Notes under the pieces: generated by a model | The model's input: only the letters and a program-made list of their open reading frames with translations | Databases searched by the model: none | What the model was told of the DNA's origin: nothing | Program-made: the position numbers and the translations under genes | Shown: positions 20,289-29,202 of the stretch, in pieces | Layout of the letters: the number at the start of each line of letters is the position of its first letter | Numbering within the stretch: the stretch's first letter is position 1 | Origin: an uncultured Lachnospiraceae bacterium | Lineage (GTDB): Bacteria; Bacillota; Clostridia; Lachnospirales; Lachnospiraceae | Assembly (NCBI GenBank): GCA_947164865.1 | Contig: CAMUYA010000009.1 | Location: 38,014 to 102,013, forward strand | DNA length: 64,000 bases | Direction: 5' to 3'

Positions 20289-20317
20289 ATTGTATACAAT
20301 CAAACATTTATTGTCAA
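20289..20317 (-). promoter_or_regulatory. GntR-gene promoter with overlapping operator
   Basis: Minus strand: -35 TTGACA (20312-20317), 17-base spacer, -10 TACAAT (20289-20294). The 12-bp perfect palindrome ATTGTATACAAT (20289-20300) covers the -10 and fits the TNGTNNNACNA pattern of GntR-type operators. Confidence 0.8.
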
Positions 20318-20325
20318 TAGATACG

Positions 20326-20356
20326 GCCGCCACCGATCATTCCGACAGGTGACGGC
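20326..20356 (-). terminator. Hairpin ending the surface-fibre operon
   Basis: 9-bp stem GCCGTCACC/GGTGGCGGC with one G-U pair and a 13-base loop, about 14 bases past the stop of the last fibre gene. The downstream sequence CGTATCTATTGACA has few Ts because the next promoter starts there, so efficiency is uncertain. Confidence 0.55.
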
Positions 20357-20369
20357 TTATTGCAGTCAA

Positions 20370-22091
20370 TTAATCATTTGTATCTTTTTCATCGGAAGAC
20401 CCTTCATCAGTGTCTTCCGGAGCTACATATACATATGGCTCATACTCCTGCACTTCCCAGTCCACTTCGTCTTCGTGCTCGGGAATCCACTCCTCCATGG
20501 GAATAAGCAGACCGTGAATAACGCTCCTTGCATCCTGGAAAGAATATGCACATGTGGAAAGCATTACATAATGTCCGTCATCGGGAAGCTCCATCTCGCC
20601 CGGATCAAATTCCGACTGTGATGCCACTTTGGCGGTATAATCCGTCATTTCCTGACAGGGCGTCTGTGCGGCCCAGTATGAATCCGATGTGGCTGAAGTC
20701 GTATATGCGCTGAAAAGCTGCAGCACATAGTTCTGCTCCGGAGTAAAGATATACATTACCGGATGTTTTTCATAATAATCCTGCTTAAACCACTTTGAAA
20801 GCGATGCAAACATAGAACCGTCTGCCATGTGGTGACCGTAGATTATGGTATTGCAATCAGCAAAATCATCTCTGTTTGCACATTCTATAAAAATGGATCC
20901 GGAAGCGGTATAATCCCCCTTATAGTTGTGATGCAGGTAATAATCGTTATTATTGTCCTTAAGGATAGGATAATCAATAACGGTATCCGGACAGTATATC
21001 CACCCGCACACATCGGGGTTGACAGCCATCAGTCCCTCAAAATCAATATCAAGAGGGCCGTTTAGCTTTACCACATCCTCCTCGGGCTCTTCCGCAGGCA
21101 AATCGGGCTCTTCTGCCGGGGCAGGCTTTTCTTCCTTCTTTTCCGGTTCTTTGTTCTCCTTAACAAAGCCTTCTCTGGCTTCTTTATTTACATCCCTCTC
21201 ACCCTTTTTGATCAGGGCATCTGCGAGGTTCATTCCCAATGCTCCTACGATAACAGCCACCAGAATGACCGCAAGAGTGATGAGCAGTCCTTTCTTTCTG
21301 GATAAACCGCCGGAGCCTTTACCGGTTCCCGCATCCTCTGCATGCCCGGAACCCTCATCGGCTGCACTTTTAGGGTCTGCAGGATCTGCTTCATCACCGA
21401 TCCCCAGCATACCCGATACTGTAGGTACTCCGACATAGTCCCCGTTGGCATCGTATTTTGCCACAGTCCTTTTAGCATCAGTCCTTTTTACATCGGCTTT
21501 TTTTACATCTGCTATTTTTGAGGACGGCTCTATTTCATCTTCCTCTTCCGAAGCCTTCTTTATCCTGTCACGTATGGTTGATCCCACCAGCATAAATATA
21601 ACGCAGGCGACCAGCACTCCAAAAAGGTAGATCTTTCCCTTAAGGCTCGTAAAGAACACAAAAAACTTACCAAGATAAGGGAGGTGCAGTTCAACGCGGC
21701 CTATAAGCTCTCCATACCTTGTGGGTACCGGATCCTCGGTCTCATTTGCATCACCCTTTGTCTTAAACTCCATCGCGGACTGATCGTTTGAAAGAACGCG
21801 ATGAGTGACAGTCATCCCTTCACTAATAAAGGCGATGATATCTCCCTGCCTGATATCCTGGGCAGGTACTCTCTTTACATAGCAAATGCTGCCTACGGGC
21901 ATGGTGGGTTCCATGCTCCCGGTCTCTACATTATAAATGTTGTATCCGATGAATCCCGGAATAGTGACGGGAAGACACAGCAGGATGATGATCACAAGTC
22001 CCACTGTCCCTATCACAGAACAAAAGGCGGAAAATACTTTCCCGCCTTTGGCTCCGGAACTCTTTTTCAAGTCTGTTCCACTACTTTTCAT
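20370..22091 (-). CDS. SipW-like signal peptidase fused to class B sortase
   Basis: 573 residues from ATG 22091 (an upstream in-frame TTG at 22154 lacks support). Residues about 20-50 form a membrane helix, followed by an S26B (SipW/ER-type) peptidase: Ser59 in ETGSMEPTMPVGS, His97 in TVTHRV, and TKGDANETEDP. A second membrane helix lies near 150-172. A charged linker (about 175-265) leads to a third helix (about 268-290), then an acidic Pro/Glu stretch. The class B sortase has catalytic His420 (IIYGHHM), Cys514 (LSTCAYSF) and Arg522. One polypeptide would thus cleave a SipW-type signal and anchor or polymerise a sorted protein. It overlaps the preceding gene by 11 bases. Confidence 0.9.
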   Translation of the reverse strand: MKSSGTDLKKSSGAKGGKVFSAFCSVIGTVGLVIIILLCLPVTIPGFIGYNIYNVETGSMEPTMPVGSICYVKRVPAQDIRQGDIIAFISEGMTVTHRVLSNDQSAMEFKTKGDANETEDPVPTRYGELIGRVELHLPYLGKFFVFFTSLKGKIYLFGVLVACVIFMLVGSTIRDRIKKASEEEDEIEPSSKIADVKKADVKRTDAKRTVAKYDANGDYVGVPTVSGMLGIGDEADPADPKSAADEGSGHAEDAGTGKGSGGLSRKKGLLITLAVILVAVIVGALGMNLADALIKKGERDVNKEAREGFVKENKEPEKKEEKPAPAEEPDLPAEEPEEDVVKLNGPLDIDFEGLMAVNPDVCGWIYCPDTVIDYPILKDNNNDYYLHHNYKGDYTASGSIFIECANRDDFADCNTIIYGHHMADGSMFASLSKWFKQDYYEKHPVMYIFTPEQNYVLQLFSAYTTSATSDSYWAAQTPCQEMTDYTAKVASQSEFDPGEMELPDDGHYVMLSTCAYSFQDARSVIHGLLIPMEEWIPEHEDEVDWEVQEYEPYVYVAPEDTDEGSSDEKDTND

Positions 22092-23181
22092 TCTTTGATT
22101 TAATACCTCTTCTGATGAACAGGAAGTATGCCGCTGCACCGACTGCCGCTGCAAGTCCGCCTACGATACCCACCTTAGCTCCGATAGGAATGCTGGTGAA
22201 AAATGCTGTGGGTGATTCAGTGCTGATACCCATGTTGTCAAGTGCTCCGCCGAAGATTCCGTTACCGTCGGATAAAGCTGCCTCTTCATCACGGATGTCT
22301 ACGATCTCCTGAGGTCCGAGAGGAACATCCTCTTCTGTGATGGTTGTGTTGTCGCCGTCTCCGGGAACTACTACCGCGCCGCCGTCTCCGTCAGCACCGT
22401 TGGGAGCACCTGCTCCGCCTGCTCCAGCTCCGCCTGCTCCAGCTCCGCCTGCTCCGCCACCGTCACCGGGGATCACGATGATTCCGCCTTCTCCGGTAGT
22501 ACCGTTGTCAATATACCCGTTGTAGGTGTATCCACGATAAAACTCGGGAAGCTCATCGAGAGGGGTGTATACGAATCTGAAGACATTGTCCTTAGGGTCT
22601 GCAAGGAGAGTTCCGGTAAGGTTATAAGCCTGGGGAACATATCCGTCCATGTGCAGGAATGCGATAACCGGTCTGTCACCTACGTTACCGTAGTGAGTCT
22701 CGGTAGGAGCAAGTGTGTTGCCTCTGTTGTCAACATACTCGATAGTGTATGCTACGGAATCTGCAAGGAGTCCGTAACCTACCACATAGTCCATATCGCA
22801 GGTAACAGGGAAGGATGTTGATGAAATGGTGTTATTGTCCATTCCGCTCTCTCTTATTCCCTTTACATAATACTTGCTTCCGTCAAAAACTGCTACGCTT
22901 CCGAGGTTGAATACAACTCTCGATCCGAAGGGAACTCCCGATACCGTGATCACAGTGCCGTCAGACGAAAGGGAAACATTAACCCCTGCGTTGCTGGCCG
23001 TCGCATCATATACGGAAACACCTGCGTTACTGAAGGTGCCCTGTGCTCCGCAGAAAAACTTTACAGTATAATCATATCCTGCATAGTTTGTTGTGGCAGC
23101 CTTGGCAGGAACTGCAAGCGAGAATGTCATGAGCGCTGCAGTGGCAATTCCAAAAAGGCTTCTTACAAGCTTCTTAATCAT
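22081..23181 (-). CDS. Cell-surface MucBP-type protein with Gly-rich stalk
   Basis: 366 residues: a signal peptide (1-28, cut near PAKAA), a beta-rich region (30-145), a MucBP-like module (YTIEYVDNRGNTLAP, about 145-210), a Gly/Ala-rich segment of repeated GGAGA units (about 240-262), an acidic stretch with VPLG and a C-terminal membrane helix with RRGIKSKNEK. No LPXTG-like motif precedes the helix, so it is either membrane-anchored or uses an unrecognised sorting signal. MucBP modules bind mucin or polymerise. It lies between the 258-residue sorted protein and the SipW-sortase B fusion, both of which it overlaps by a few bases. Confidence 0.85.
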   Translation of the reverse strand: MIKKLVRSLFGIATAALMTFSLAVPAKAATTNYAGYDYTVKFFCGAQGTFSNAGVSVYDATASNAGVNVSLSSDGTVITVSGVPFGSRVVFNLGSVAVFDGSKYYVKGIRESGMDNNTISSTSFPVTCDMDYVVGYGLLADSVAYTIEYVDNRGNTLAPTETHYGNVGDRPVIAFLHMDGYVPQAYNLTGTLLADPKDNVFRFVYTPLDELPEFYRGYTYNGYIDNGTTGEGGIIVIPGDGGGAGGAGAGGAGAGGAGAPNGADGDGGAVVVPGDGDNTTITEEDVPLGPQEIVDIRDEEAALSDGNGIFGGALDNMGISTESPTAFFTSIPIGAKVGIVGGLAAAVGAAAYFLFIRRGIKSKNEK

Positions 23182-23954
23182 GCCCTGCCTCCTCTCTGCT
23201 GCTTTCTTCTGTCACTCATTCCGACTACTGCAAGTGCTATAAGCCCGAATGCTGCAGCTGCTGAGATTATATAGAAAACGCTGCGGTTTGATTCATCACC
23301 TGTCTTAACGATCTTGGGCTCTTTCTTATCTCCGCCGTTATCGCCGCCGTTGTCTTCACGCTCACCGGCAGTTCTGAGCATAACTGCGAAATTCATCTGA
23401 AGGTCTGCAAGAGTATCCTGATAATCGTTACCCTGTGTCTCGCCGTCAAGCTCGATCTTAAGGGTGATGACACCGTTCTTTCCCTTCTCGAGAGTATCGA
23501 GGAAGAAGAAATCTTCCAGGGAATCCGTAGCCTGGTGAAGACCGATACCTGCTTTGGAATCTCCTTCACCACCGACTGTCTCACTGTCAAAGATCGTTGT
23601 AACCTCTCCCTTGGGATTGGTGTAGGTAAGCAGATATGTGTATGATCCGCCTGAGGTTCCCTTATTATTACTGCGGTCCTCGAGTGAGTAGAGAACCTTG
23701 TTGGTCATATACCAGTCTGTTGTGGTATCATTTTCGTTTCCGAGCTTAACGGTAAATACCGCTGTGTCACCGGGCTGCATTCCGGAGATCGACTCTGACA
23801 TCTCGGAAGACTTGAATGTACTTTCCATCTTCTCGTCGGGAGTGAACACTACATTCCAGTTGTTACTTCCCTCGATCGTATCAGCCATAGCTGTTATAGG
23901 AAAGCTAAGGGCAAGTCCGACTGAAAGTATTACGCTGAGTAATTTCTTTTTCAT
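23178..23954 (-). CDS. Secreted beta-rich protein with VKTGD sorting-type signal
   Basis: 258 residues: signal peptide (1-24, cut after TAMA), a soluble domain of about 180 residues, a GGDNGGDKKEP spacer, then KIVKTGDES, a hydrophobic helix and the basic tail DRRKQQRGGRA. (x)KTGD before a helix and positive tail is the form of many clostridial sortase signals. The sortase B domain two genes downstream is the natural candidate enzyme. The mid-region (PGDTAVFTVKLGNEND) resembles the immunoglobulin-like domains of TasA-type minor subunits. Strong ribosome site (AAGGAGAG). Confidence 0.85.
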   Translation of the reverse strand: MKKKLLSVILSVGLALSFPITAMADTIEGSNNWNVVFTPDEKMESTFKSSEMSESISGMQPGDTAVFTVKLGNENDTTTDWYMTNKVLYSLEDRSNNKGTSGGSYTYLLTYTNPKGEVTTIFDSETVGGEGDSKAGIGLHQATDSLEDFFFLDTLEKGKNGVITLKIELDGETQGNDYQDTLADLQMNFAVMLRTAGEREDNGGDNGGDKKEPKIVKTGDESNRSVFYIISAAAAFGLIALAVVGMSDRRKQQRGGRA

Positions 23955-23972
23955 TTATCCTGCTCTCCTTTC

Positions 23973-24770
23973 CTACTTTAATGAAAGCGTTCCGTCTTCC
24001 GCTATGGATATCGGTCTTCCCCAAACGCTCATTGCAGCCTTTTCTGCGTTGTGGTTCTGGATCGAGTTAACAACCGCCTCGAGTATGAACTGAATTCCGT
24101 CATAATCATAAGTTGTTGTAAGTGTTCTGTAAGTCTTTCCGTTCTCGCTTCTGGTTCCCTCGGTCTGTGTAACCTTTGTTGCGATGATCCCGTTTACGGT
24201 GATCGTATCGGCAAATGCAGGGCTTGTCTCTCCCACCTTAAGGAGCTTGTTGTAATAAAGAACCGTTCTCTCGGGTGAGGATGCCGCTGTATCAATGATC
24301 CAGTCGGTTCCGATGTTTACAAGGTGAAGATCGATGAGATCGGGATCAAGATCGGTGATCTTCTTTCCGTCTTTGTCGAGCCAGTACTTGTAAATGATGA
24401 CTCTGCTGTAGGTATCGATACTGGTTCCGTTTTCCATTCCGGAGTTGATGATCGAGAGGTTCTCGGGATAAGCCACATCGAGCTTAAGCTCTTCCCCTTC
24501 GGGGATCATATACTGGAGAAGCTGTCCTCTGTACTGATCCCATACGTAGTTACTGTTAGGTACGTAGTTTCTGTAGGAGATGTTGCGTCCGTTCTCTACG
24601 ATCGTAACACCGATGTCGTACATCTGGACACGGGATGTGTAATTCTCGGAGTAGTAGGTAAGAGCCGCCTGTGTTCCGCCTACCGATGAGAATATGAGCA
24701 GGCCCGCTGCTGCGGTAAATGCCACCGCGGTAAATACTTTTGAGGTGATTATCTTCTTAAATATACTCAT
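23973..24770 (-). CDS. TasA/camelysin-type fibre protein (SipW substrate)
   Basis: 265 residues. The N-terminal helix (about 12-33) ends at SVGGTQAALTYYSENYTSRV, matching the SipW-cognate signal (GG-T-A-x-x-o-o followed by a polar stretch). Later features, HLVNIGTDWI, LYYNKLLKVGETSPAF and ADTITVNGII, follow the pattern of TasA and camelysin jelly-roll proteins. Such proteins polymerise into biofilm fibres after cleavage by SipW. No sorting motif occurs at the C-terminus. It overlaps the next upstream gene by one base. Confidence 0.82.
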   Translation of the reverse strand: MSIFKKIITSKVFTAVAFTAAAGLLIFSSVGGTQAALTYYSENYTSRVQMYDIGVTIVENGRNISYRNYVPNSNYVWDQYRGQLLQYMIPEGEELKLDVAYPENLSIINSGMENGTSIDTYSRVIIYKYWLDKDGKKITDLDPDLIDLHLVNIGTDWIIDTAASSPERTVLYYNKLLKVGETSPAFADTITVNGIIATKVTQTEGTRSENGKTYRTLTTTYDYDGIQFILEAVVNSIQNHNAEKAAMSVWGRPISIAEDGTLSLK

Positions 24771-25285
24771 CAGTTATCACCTCCCTGCTCATATGTCACA
24801 TCGAATTTCTGATCCCAATCAGGTATTGCCGTTCCGTCGGGCTGGTATTTTGCAGGAGCAGCCTCGTACACTACAACGACATTGAAACTCTTGGGATCTA
24901 CAGTCTGCGGTATGTTCGCGATCTTTACATCGATCTGTGAACTGGTCTCTCCGGGAGCAAGCACTTTTCCGTAGTAATAATATCCGTCTGCACCGGGAGT
25001 CCAATCAGCATCTGCCGAGTAGATAAGATCTACCGACTGTCCGGCAAAAGCCTTAACTCTTACAAATACGCTCTCCGTGGAATTGGTCTTGTTGGTTACT
25101 ACAACCTTTTTGGTCCAATCCTGGAAATCCTCGGTGATCTCCTCGTAATCTCCCAGATTGACAACATATCCGCCGAGTGCTCTCTCATAGGTCGAGAAGT
25201 ATGCAAAAGCAGAACCGATCGAAGAAGCGATAATGAGTGTTGCGCTGACAGCCGCTGCCGTCAGGATAAGTCTTTGCTTTTTCAT
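24770..25285 (-). CDS. Small TasA-like protein with SipW-type signal
   Basis: 171 residues. The signal ends SSIGSAFAYFSTYERALG, close to the SipW-cognate consensus. The mature part contains KKVVVTNKTNSTESVFVRVK and GYYYYGKVLAPGETSSQIDVKI, typical of TasA/CalY-type folds. It may be a minor or capping fibre subunit. Stop-start overlaps (A of ATG/TAA) on both sides show tight coupling with neighbours. Confidence 0.83.
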   Translation of the reverse strand: MKKQRLILTAAAVSATLIIASSIGSAFAYFSTYERALGGYVVNLGDYEEITEDFQDWTKKVVVTNKTNSTESVFVRVKAFAGQSVDLIYSADADWTPGADGYYYYGKVLAPGETSSQIDVKIANIPQTVDPKSFNVVVVYEAAPAKYQPDGTAIPDWDQKFDVTYEQGGDN

Positions 25286-26442
25286 TACTGCTGTCCCTCC
25301 TCTCTGCTGTCCGCATATTTAGCCCAATTGTAAACGGTCTTTCCGTCAGCGCCGATCACAGGATTTCCGTTTTCATCGAGCACGGGATCAAAGTGATTGG
25401 TGATAGCTCCGTAATGCTTTCTGTTCTCGTTATAATCATTGGTGAATCTTACTTCTACGAGATCATTGGCAGTGATCACGGTGTTCTGCGTGAGTGCGGA
25501 GGTTACATCATATGTAGCTCCGGAGTAAACCTCGGTCACCGTAACGTTTGCCCCGATGGGAATCTGTTTCTCTACGATCAGATATTCTTCACCGGCTGAT
25601 GTGAACTCAAGAGTAAAAACATTGCTGTATACATTCTTCTGTTCAGCACCCTCACCGATGGTTGCTTCCACATCAAATACAAAGTACGCCGGCTCGCTGT
25701 CCTCGAATGTGAGCAGATCCTTTACGATCTTGAGGTCGCCATACCTAAGCTCTCTGAGGGGCTTCATAAATACCTGAGCGGTGTATAACCAGGGAGTGGG
25801 GTTGGAGGACTTGATCTCTCCGTTTTCGTCGGGTTCCTTGGTGGGAAGCGCCACAAACTCGGGAGCGAAGTAGTACTTATATACATCTGTAGTCGCAACT
25901 GTATATGTACCGGTATTACCCTGCTCGTCTGTCTTTTCCTCGAAGTAATCGGTGATGCCGTCACCTCTTGCGATCACAAGGTAGAGTCCTGCGGAAAGGT
26001 TTGTCGCGGTCTCTCCTGCCTTTATGGTCTTGTCGGGTGCTATCGCGTTACCTGCTTTATATGCATTCTCCACAACGCCTGCCGCAACCTTGGCCAGATC
26101 ACTCCATGTCTTTGTATCGACATCGTCGGGTATGGTGACTGTGCTCGAATATGTATCCTTTACCTCGAAAACATATCCGTCATAGCCCTTCTTCTCCACA
26201 GCATCTGCTACAAGATAAACGTCCATCAGCACATTCGCCTTGGCGATATCGTCGATGAATTCCTTATCCGTGCTGGATGACGACCCAACGGTCAGACTGC
26301 ATGCAGATGTAAGATCAACCTTATCAGCAGCTCCCGCAAAAAGCGGTGCAGCCTTAAGAGTGCCTGCCAGCAGTCCAAGTGCAAGCGTGCAGCCGATTAG
26401 TCTTTTTACATGTGCACTTTTCAGGCCTTTCCATTTTTTCAT
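25285..26442 (-). CDS. Secreted pilin-like protein lacking a cell-wall anchor
   Basis: 385 residues: a long signal peptide (1-39), then a pilin-type N-terminal domain (LSAGLYLVIARGDG) and a Cna-B-like module (YGDLKIVKDLLTFEDSEPAYFVFDVEA, about 235-330; listed in part). The C-terminus ends NWAKYADSREEGQQ with no LPXTG, helix or basic tail. It resembles shaft pilins but cannot be sorted in the usual way. It may be secreted, non-covalently held, or loaded by the TasA-like partners that overlap it. Strong AAGGAGG site. Confidence 0.8.
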   Translation of the reverse strand: MKKWKGLKSAHVKRLIGCTLALGLLAGTLKAAPLFAGAADKVDLTSACSLTVGSSSSTDKEFIDDIAKANVLMDVYLVADAVEKKGYDGYVFEVKDTYSSTVTIPDDVDTKTWSDLAKVAAGVVENAYKAGNAIAPDKTIKAGETATNLSAGLYLVIARGDGITDYFEEKTDEQGNTGTYTVATTDVYKYYFAPEFVALPTKEPDENGEIKSSNPTPWLYTAQVFMKPLRELRYGDLKIVKDLLTFEDSEPAYFVFDVEATIGEGAEQKNVYSNVFTLEFTSAGEEYLIVEKQIPIGANVTVTEVYSGATYDVTSALTQNTVITANDLVEVRFTNDYNENRKHYGAITNHFDPVLDENGNPVIGADGKTVYNWAKYADSREEGQQ

Positions 26443-26501
26443 GGAATCTTCCTCCTTTAAACCCTATGAATCCGTTTCATAAAAGCTATCTGAAACAGCT
26501 C

Positions 26502-27422
26502 CTATCTTTTCTTATCAAACCTTCCGTCTTTTAATCCTTCGAGTATTTCATTGGTTGACATGTTTCTTTTCTTAAGTGCCGTAAAGATGAAATACACGAT
26601 CGTCATCAATATCAGTGTTGGTATTACTATTACCACTGCCACCAGGTAATTCGGTATTCTCGAGGCGTCAGCCGTGATGAAGACAACCAGCTCTTCCTCT
26701 TCGTTTTCCACTCTGTGCCCACGGACCAGCATCCTGTGGGTATTTATACCGTATGGCGTACAGGTTACCAGTGTGCAGTAATCCTTGTCGCTCTGTATTG
26801 CAAGTTCCGATACATCTTCTGGAAGCACTACCTTTATCTGGTCAACCCTGTATGTCAGCTTCTCGTTGAGAATGCTTATTACGAAGGTATCTCCTACAAC
26901 CAGCTTGTCCAGATCGGTAAAGAGCTTTGCGGAAGGAAGGCCTCTGTGTCCCGATATGATCGAGTGGGTACCCTCTCCGCCTACCGGAAGTGAGGATGCC
27001 GCAAGGTGACCTGCCGCTATCTGGAGTACTTCCTCGCTTGTGCCATGATATATAGGAAGATTTACGTTTATCGTGGGGATCGAAATGTAACCCATGATAC
27101 CGGTTCCCGATATATCAAGCAGGCTTTCATACTCTGCATATTCCTCGTCGGTCATGTCATAGACCAATCCGGATCTTTTCTTCTTATTAAAATCCCTGGC
27201 TTTTGCAAGCATCTCCTGCAGATCCGAATCATCGAACTGCTCGATCGCCTGAACATATTCGGAGATCGATCTCGACGCATGCATCGAATTCCACCAATCA
27301 CTAAAGGACGGATAAAGCATTATTCCGAGTCCGACAAGTGCAAACACCACAAGAAGCAGGGTAATTACAGTCGATATTGTTTTTCTTCTCTTTTTCTTTG
27401 CACTGTCAGCAGCTTTGCTCAT
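26502..27422 (-). CDS. Class C (pilin-polymerising) sortase
   Basis: 306 residues from ATG 27422 (a GTG codon directly before it is in frame). N-terminal helix about 17-38, a lid-type DxW-like region, catalytic His in SIISGHRGLP, catalytic Cys in LVTCTPYGINTHR with its Arg, and a C-terminal helix (about 255-280) with a basic tail, all typical of SrtC. It links LPSTG pilin subunits through Lys residues. It lies 170 bases after the major pilin with a set of hairpins between. Confidence 0.95.
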   Translation of the reverse strand: MSKAADSAKKKRRKTISTVITLLLVVFALVGLGIMLYPSFSDWWNSMHASRSISEYVQAIEQFDDSDLQEMLAKARDFNKKKRSGLVYDMTDEEYAEYESLLDISGTGIMGYISIPTINVNLPIYHGTSEEVLQIAAGHLAASSLPVGGEGTHSIISGHRGLPSAKLFTDLDKLVVGDTFVISILNEKLTYRVDQIKVVLPEDVSELAIQSDKDYCTLVTCTPYGINTHRMLVRGHRVENEEEELVVFITADASRIPNYLVAVVIVIPTLILMTIVYFIFTALKKRNMSTNEILEGLKDGRFDKKR

Positions 27423-27476
27423 CACAGTTCCCGTCTGTTAGTTCTTACTGAATCTTGGCCGGCATTGCCGTTGCTC

Positions 27477-27541
27477 GCCGGACACCGCGTGAAGGTGTCA
27501 GTATTTGTCCGGCTATCCGGAAAGTGGTTCGCACTTTCCGG
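27477..27541 (-). promoter_or_regulatory. Tandem stem-loops between major pilin and sortase C
   Basis: Hairpin 1: perfect 10-bp stem CCGGAAAGTG/CACTTTCCGG (27517-27541) with a 5-base loop. Hairpin 2: GCCGGACA/TGTCCGGC (27477-27513) containing an alternative inner GACACC/GGTGTC stem. No U tract follows, so they look more like partial terminators or RNA-processing/stability elements that set a high pilin-to-sortase ratio. Confidence 0.6.
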
Positions 27542-27595
27542 ACCTAAGCTATCTATGTAATAAGATTTATTTCATTAATTGTTTATGCTTGAGGA

Positions 27596-29170
27596 TTATT
27601 CCTCTTCATTTCTCATTCTTCTTCTAACGATGAGAAGAACAACTGCGCCTACTACAAGTACGCCACCGATTACATAGAAGATTGTGGTACCGATACCACC
27701 GGTTGAGGGAAGAACTGCACCGTGCTGGTTGATGATAGTGGTGTCGATAGCTTCTTCATTATCATGCTCGATAACAAACTCGCCGAGGTTTCCGGTTGCG
27801 GTATCAGCTGCGATAGACTTTCCGTTAAGATCGGTAACATCAATCTTTGTGAGCTTGGGATCGGCTGCTTCTGCATCATGCTCAGCAACCACTACGAAGT
27901 AGATAGGATCGATTGAGTTGTATCCTGCGGGAGTCGTAGTCTCGGTGATCTTATAAACGCCATCATCAAGTCCCTTGGAACTGAACTCTGCTCCGACATT
28001 TGTAATGTCATAAGACTTAAGAACTATATCGTTGTCGTCTGCGTCCTTTGTAACAACGTACTTTCCGCCTTCAAGAGTAGCTGCAACCTTCTCAAGCTTG
28101 AATGCTGCGCCTTCAAGAGGATTCTGTTCCTCATCAACCTTGTTGATCTCGGTCTTAAATGTGAATACGATTACTGTATCCCAAGGAGTCTTTCCTTTTC
28201 CGCCTACCTTGTTATCAAACTCGATACGGGCTTTGTTGGGATTGCCTGCAGCACCGATCTTCACGCCTTCGCCGGTAAGAGTTGCAAGATACTCAACTCT
28301 GATCTTTGAAGTAGCGGTAACTGAAGGAACTTTCTTAAGGTCTGCGAACTTAACCTGGAAGGAATGTCCGTTAGGATCAGCAACAACTTCAAAGCCTGCG
28401 TTAATCTCGGTATTATCAACGTAAACCTTAACTGTGTCAGCCTTGAATGCAAGACCATCCGAAGCCACGTCACTGAAGATGTACTCGTACTCAGTGTAAA
28501 GATCATAATCAGCAGGAAGAGTACCTGTGAGCTGGAACGGAATGTCGTCGCCGATATCATAATCAGCGGAATCCTGCCACTCTGTATAATCCACGGTGAT
28601 ATTTCCATCCTTGAGGACATCAACAGCATCCTTTACCTTCTTTTCAACAGTGATATTGTCACGCTTCTCATTGATGGTGTACTGACCATCAATAACCACC
28701 TGAAGCTGTGCTCTGTCAAGGTAAACTTCTTCATCGCCTGTAAGATCGGTAACATCTACGATGAGGTAATAACCGGTCTTTCCTGCAAGATCTGCAACGG
28801 GAACCTTTACAGTGCTGAGATTCTTAGAGATGATCTGAGCAACTGTTTCAGCCTTTGCTGACTGGGCCTCGAGTGCCTTTGCGATCTGCATCGCATGCTT
28901 ATCAGCGTCAGCATCGGGTGCTGTGATTCCAAGCTCTGTATCGAGAGCTGCGATCATTTCAGCAGTAGTTCCTGTACCGAACTTGATATCTGAGAAAGTC
29001 TTGGAAGTACTATCGTATGTTCCGGTAAAGATCTCGTATGCTTCATACGAATGAGTTACTGTTGCTGCATCTGCTGCAAGTGTTGTCATTGTGTTGGCGG
29101 AAAATCCAGCAAACACAGTGCCAAGACCAAAAGCAGCTGAAAGAATGATTGATAAAATCTTTTTCTTCAT
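27596..29170 (-). CDS. Major pilin (SpaA/FctA-type backbone, LPSTG)
   Basis: 524 residues: signal peptide (1-33), an N-terminal D1-like domain (VTHSYEAYEIFTGTYD), an Ig-like domain with a candidate pilin Lys in the EKKVKDAVD stretch, then a SpaA Cna-B domain (KVDEEQNPLEGAAFKLEKV, E-box YKITETTTPAGY). It ends with LPSTGG, a hydrophobic helix and RRRMRNEEE. Sortase C should polymerise it. The DNA is AT-richer than housekeeping genes here, as is common for abundant surface proteins. AAGGAGA precedes the ATG. Confidence 0.95.
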   Translation of the reverse strand: MKKKILSIILSAAFGLGTVFAGFSANTMTTLAADAATVTHSYEAYEIFTGTYDSTSKTFSDIKFGTGTTAEMIAALDTELGITAPDADADKHAMQIAKALEAQSAKAETVAQIISKNLSTVKVPVADLAGKTGYYLIVDVTDLTGDEEVYLDRAQLQVVIDGQYTINEKRDNITVEKKVKDAVDVLKDGNITVDYTEWQDSADYDIGDDIPFQLTGTLPADYDLYTEYEYIFSDVASDGLAFKADTVKVYVDNTEINAGFEVVADPNGHSFQVKFADLKKVPSVTATSKIRVEYLATLTGEGVKIGAAGNPNKARIEFDNKVGGKGKTPWDTVIVFTFKTEINKVDEEQNPLEGAAFKLEKVAATLEGGKYVVTKDADDNDIVLKSYDITNVGAEFSSKGLDDGVYKITETTTPAGYNSIDPIYFVVVAEHDAEAADPKLTKIDVTDLNGKSIAADTATGNLGEFVIEHDNEEAIDTTIINQHGAVLPSTGGIGTTIFYVIGGVLVVGAVVLLIVRRRMRNEEE

Positions 29171-29202
29171 CTTTTTTCGTCTCCTTTTCCTAATGAAATA
29201 AA

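Noticed and set aside
22092..22154. TTG start for the SipW-sortase B fusion
   Set aside because: The extra 21 residues are polar, lack a ribosome site and lie inside the preceding gene; ATG 22091 follows AGAGGT.
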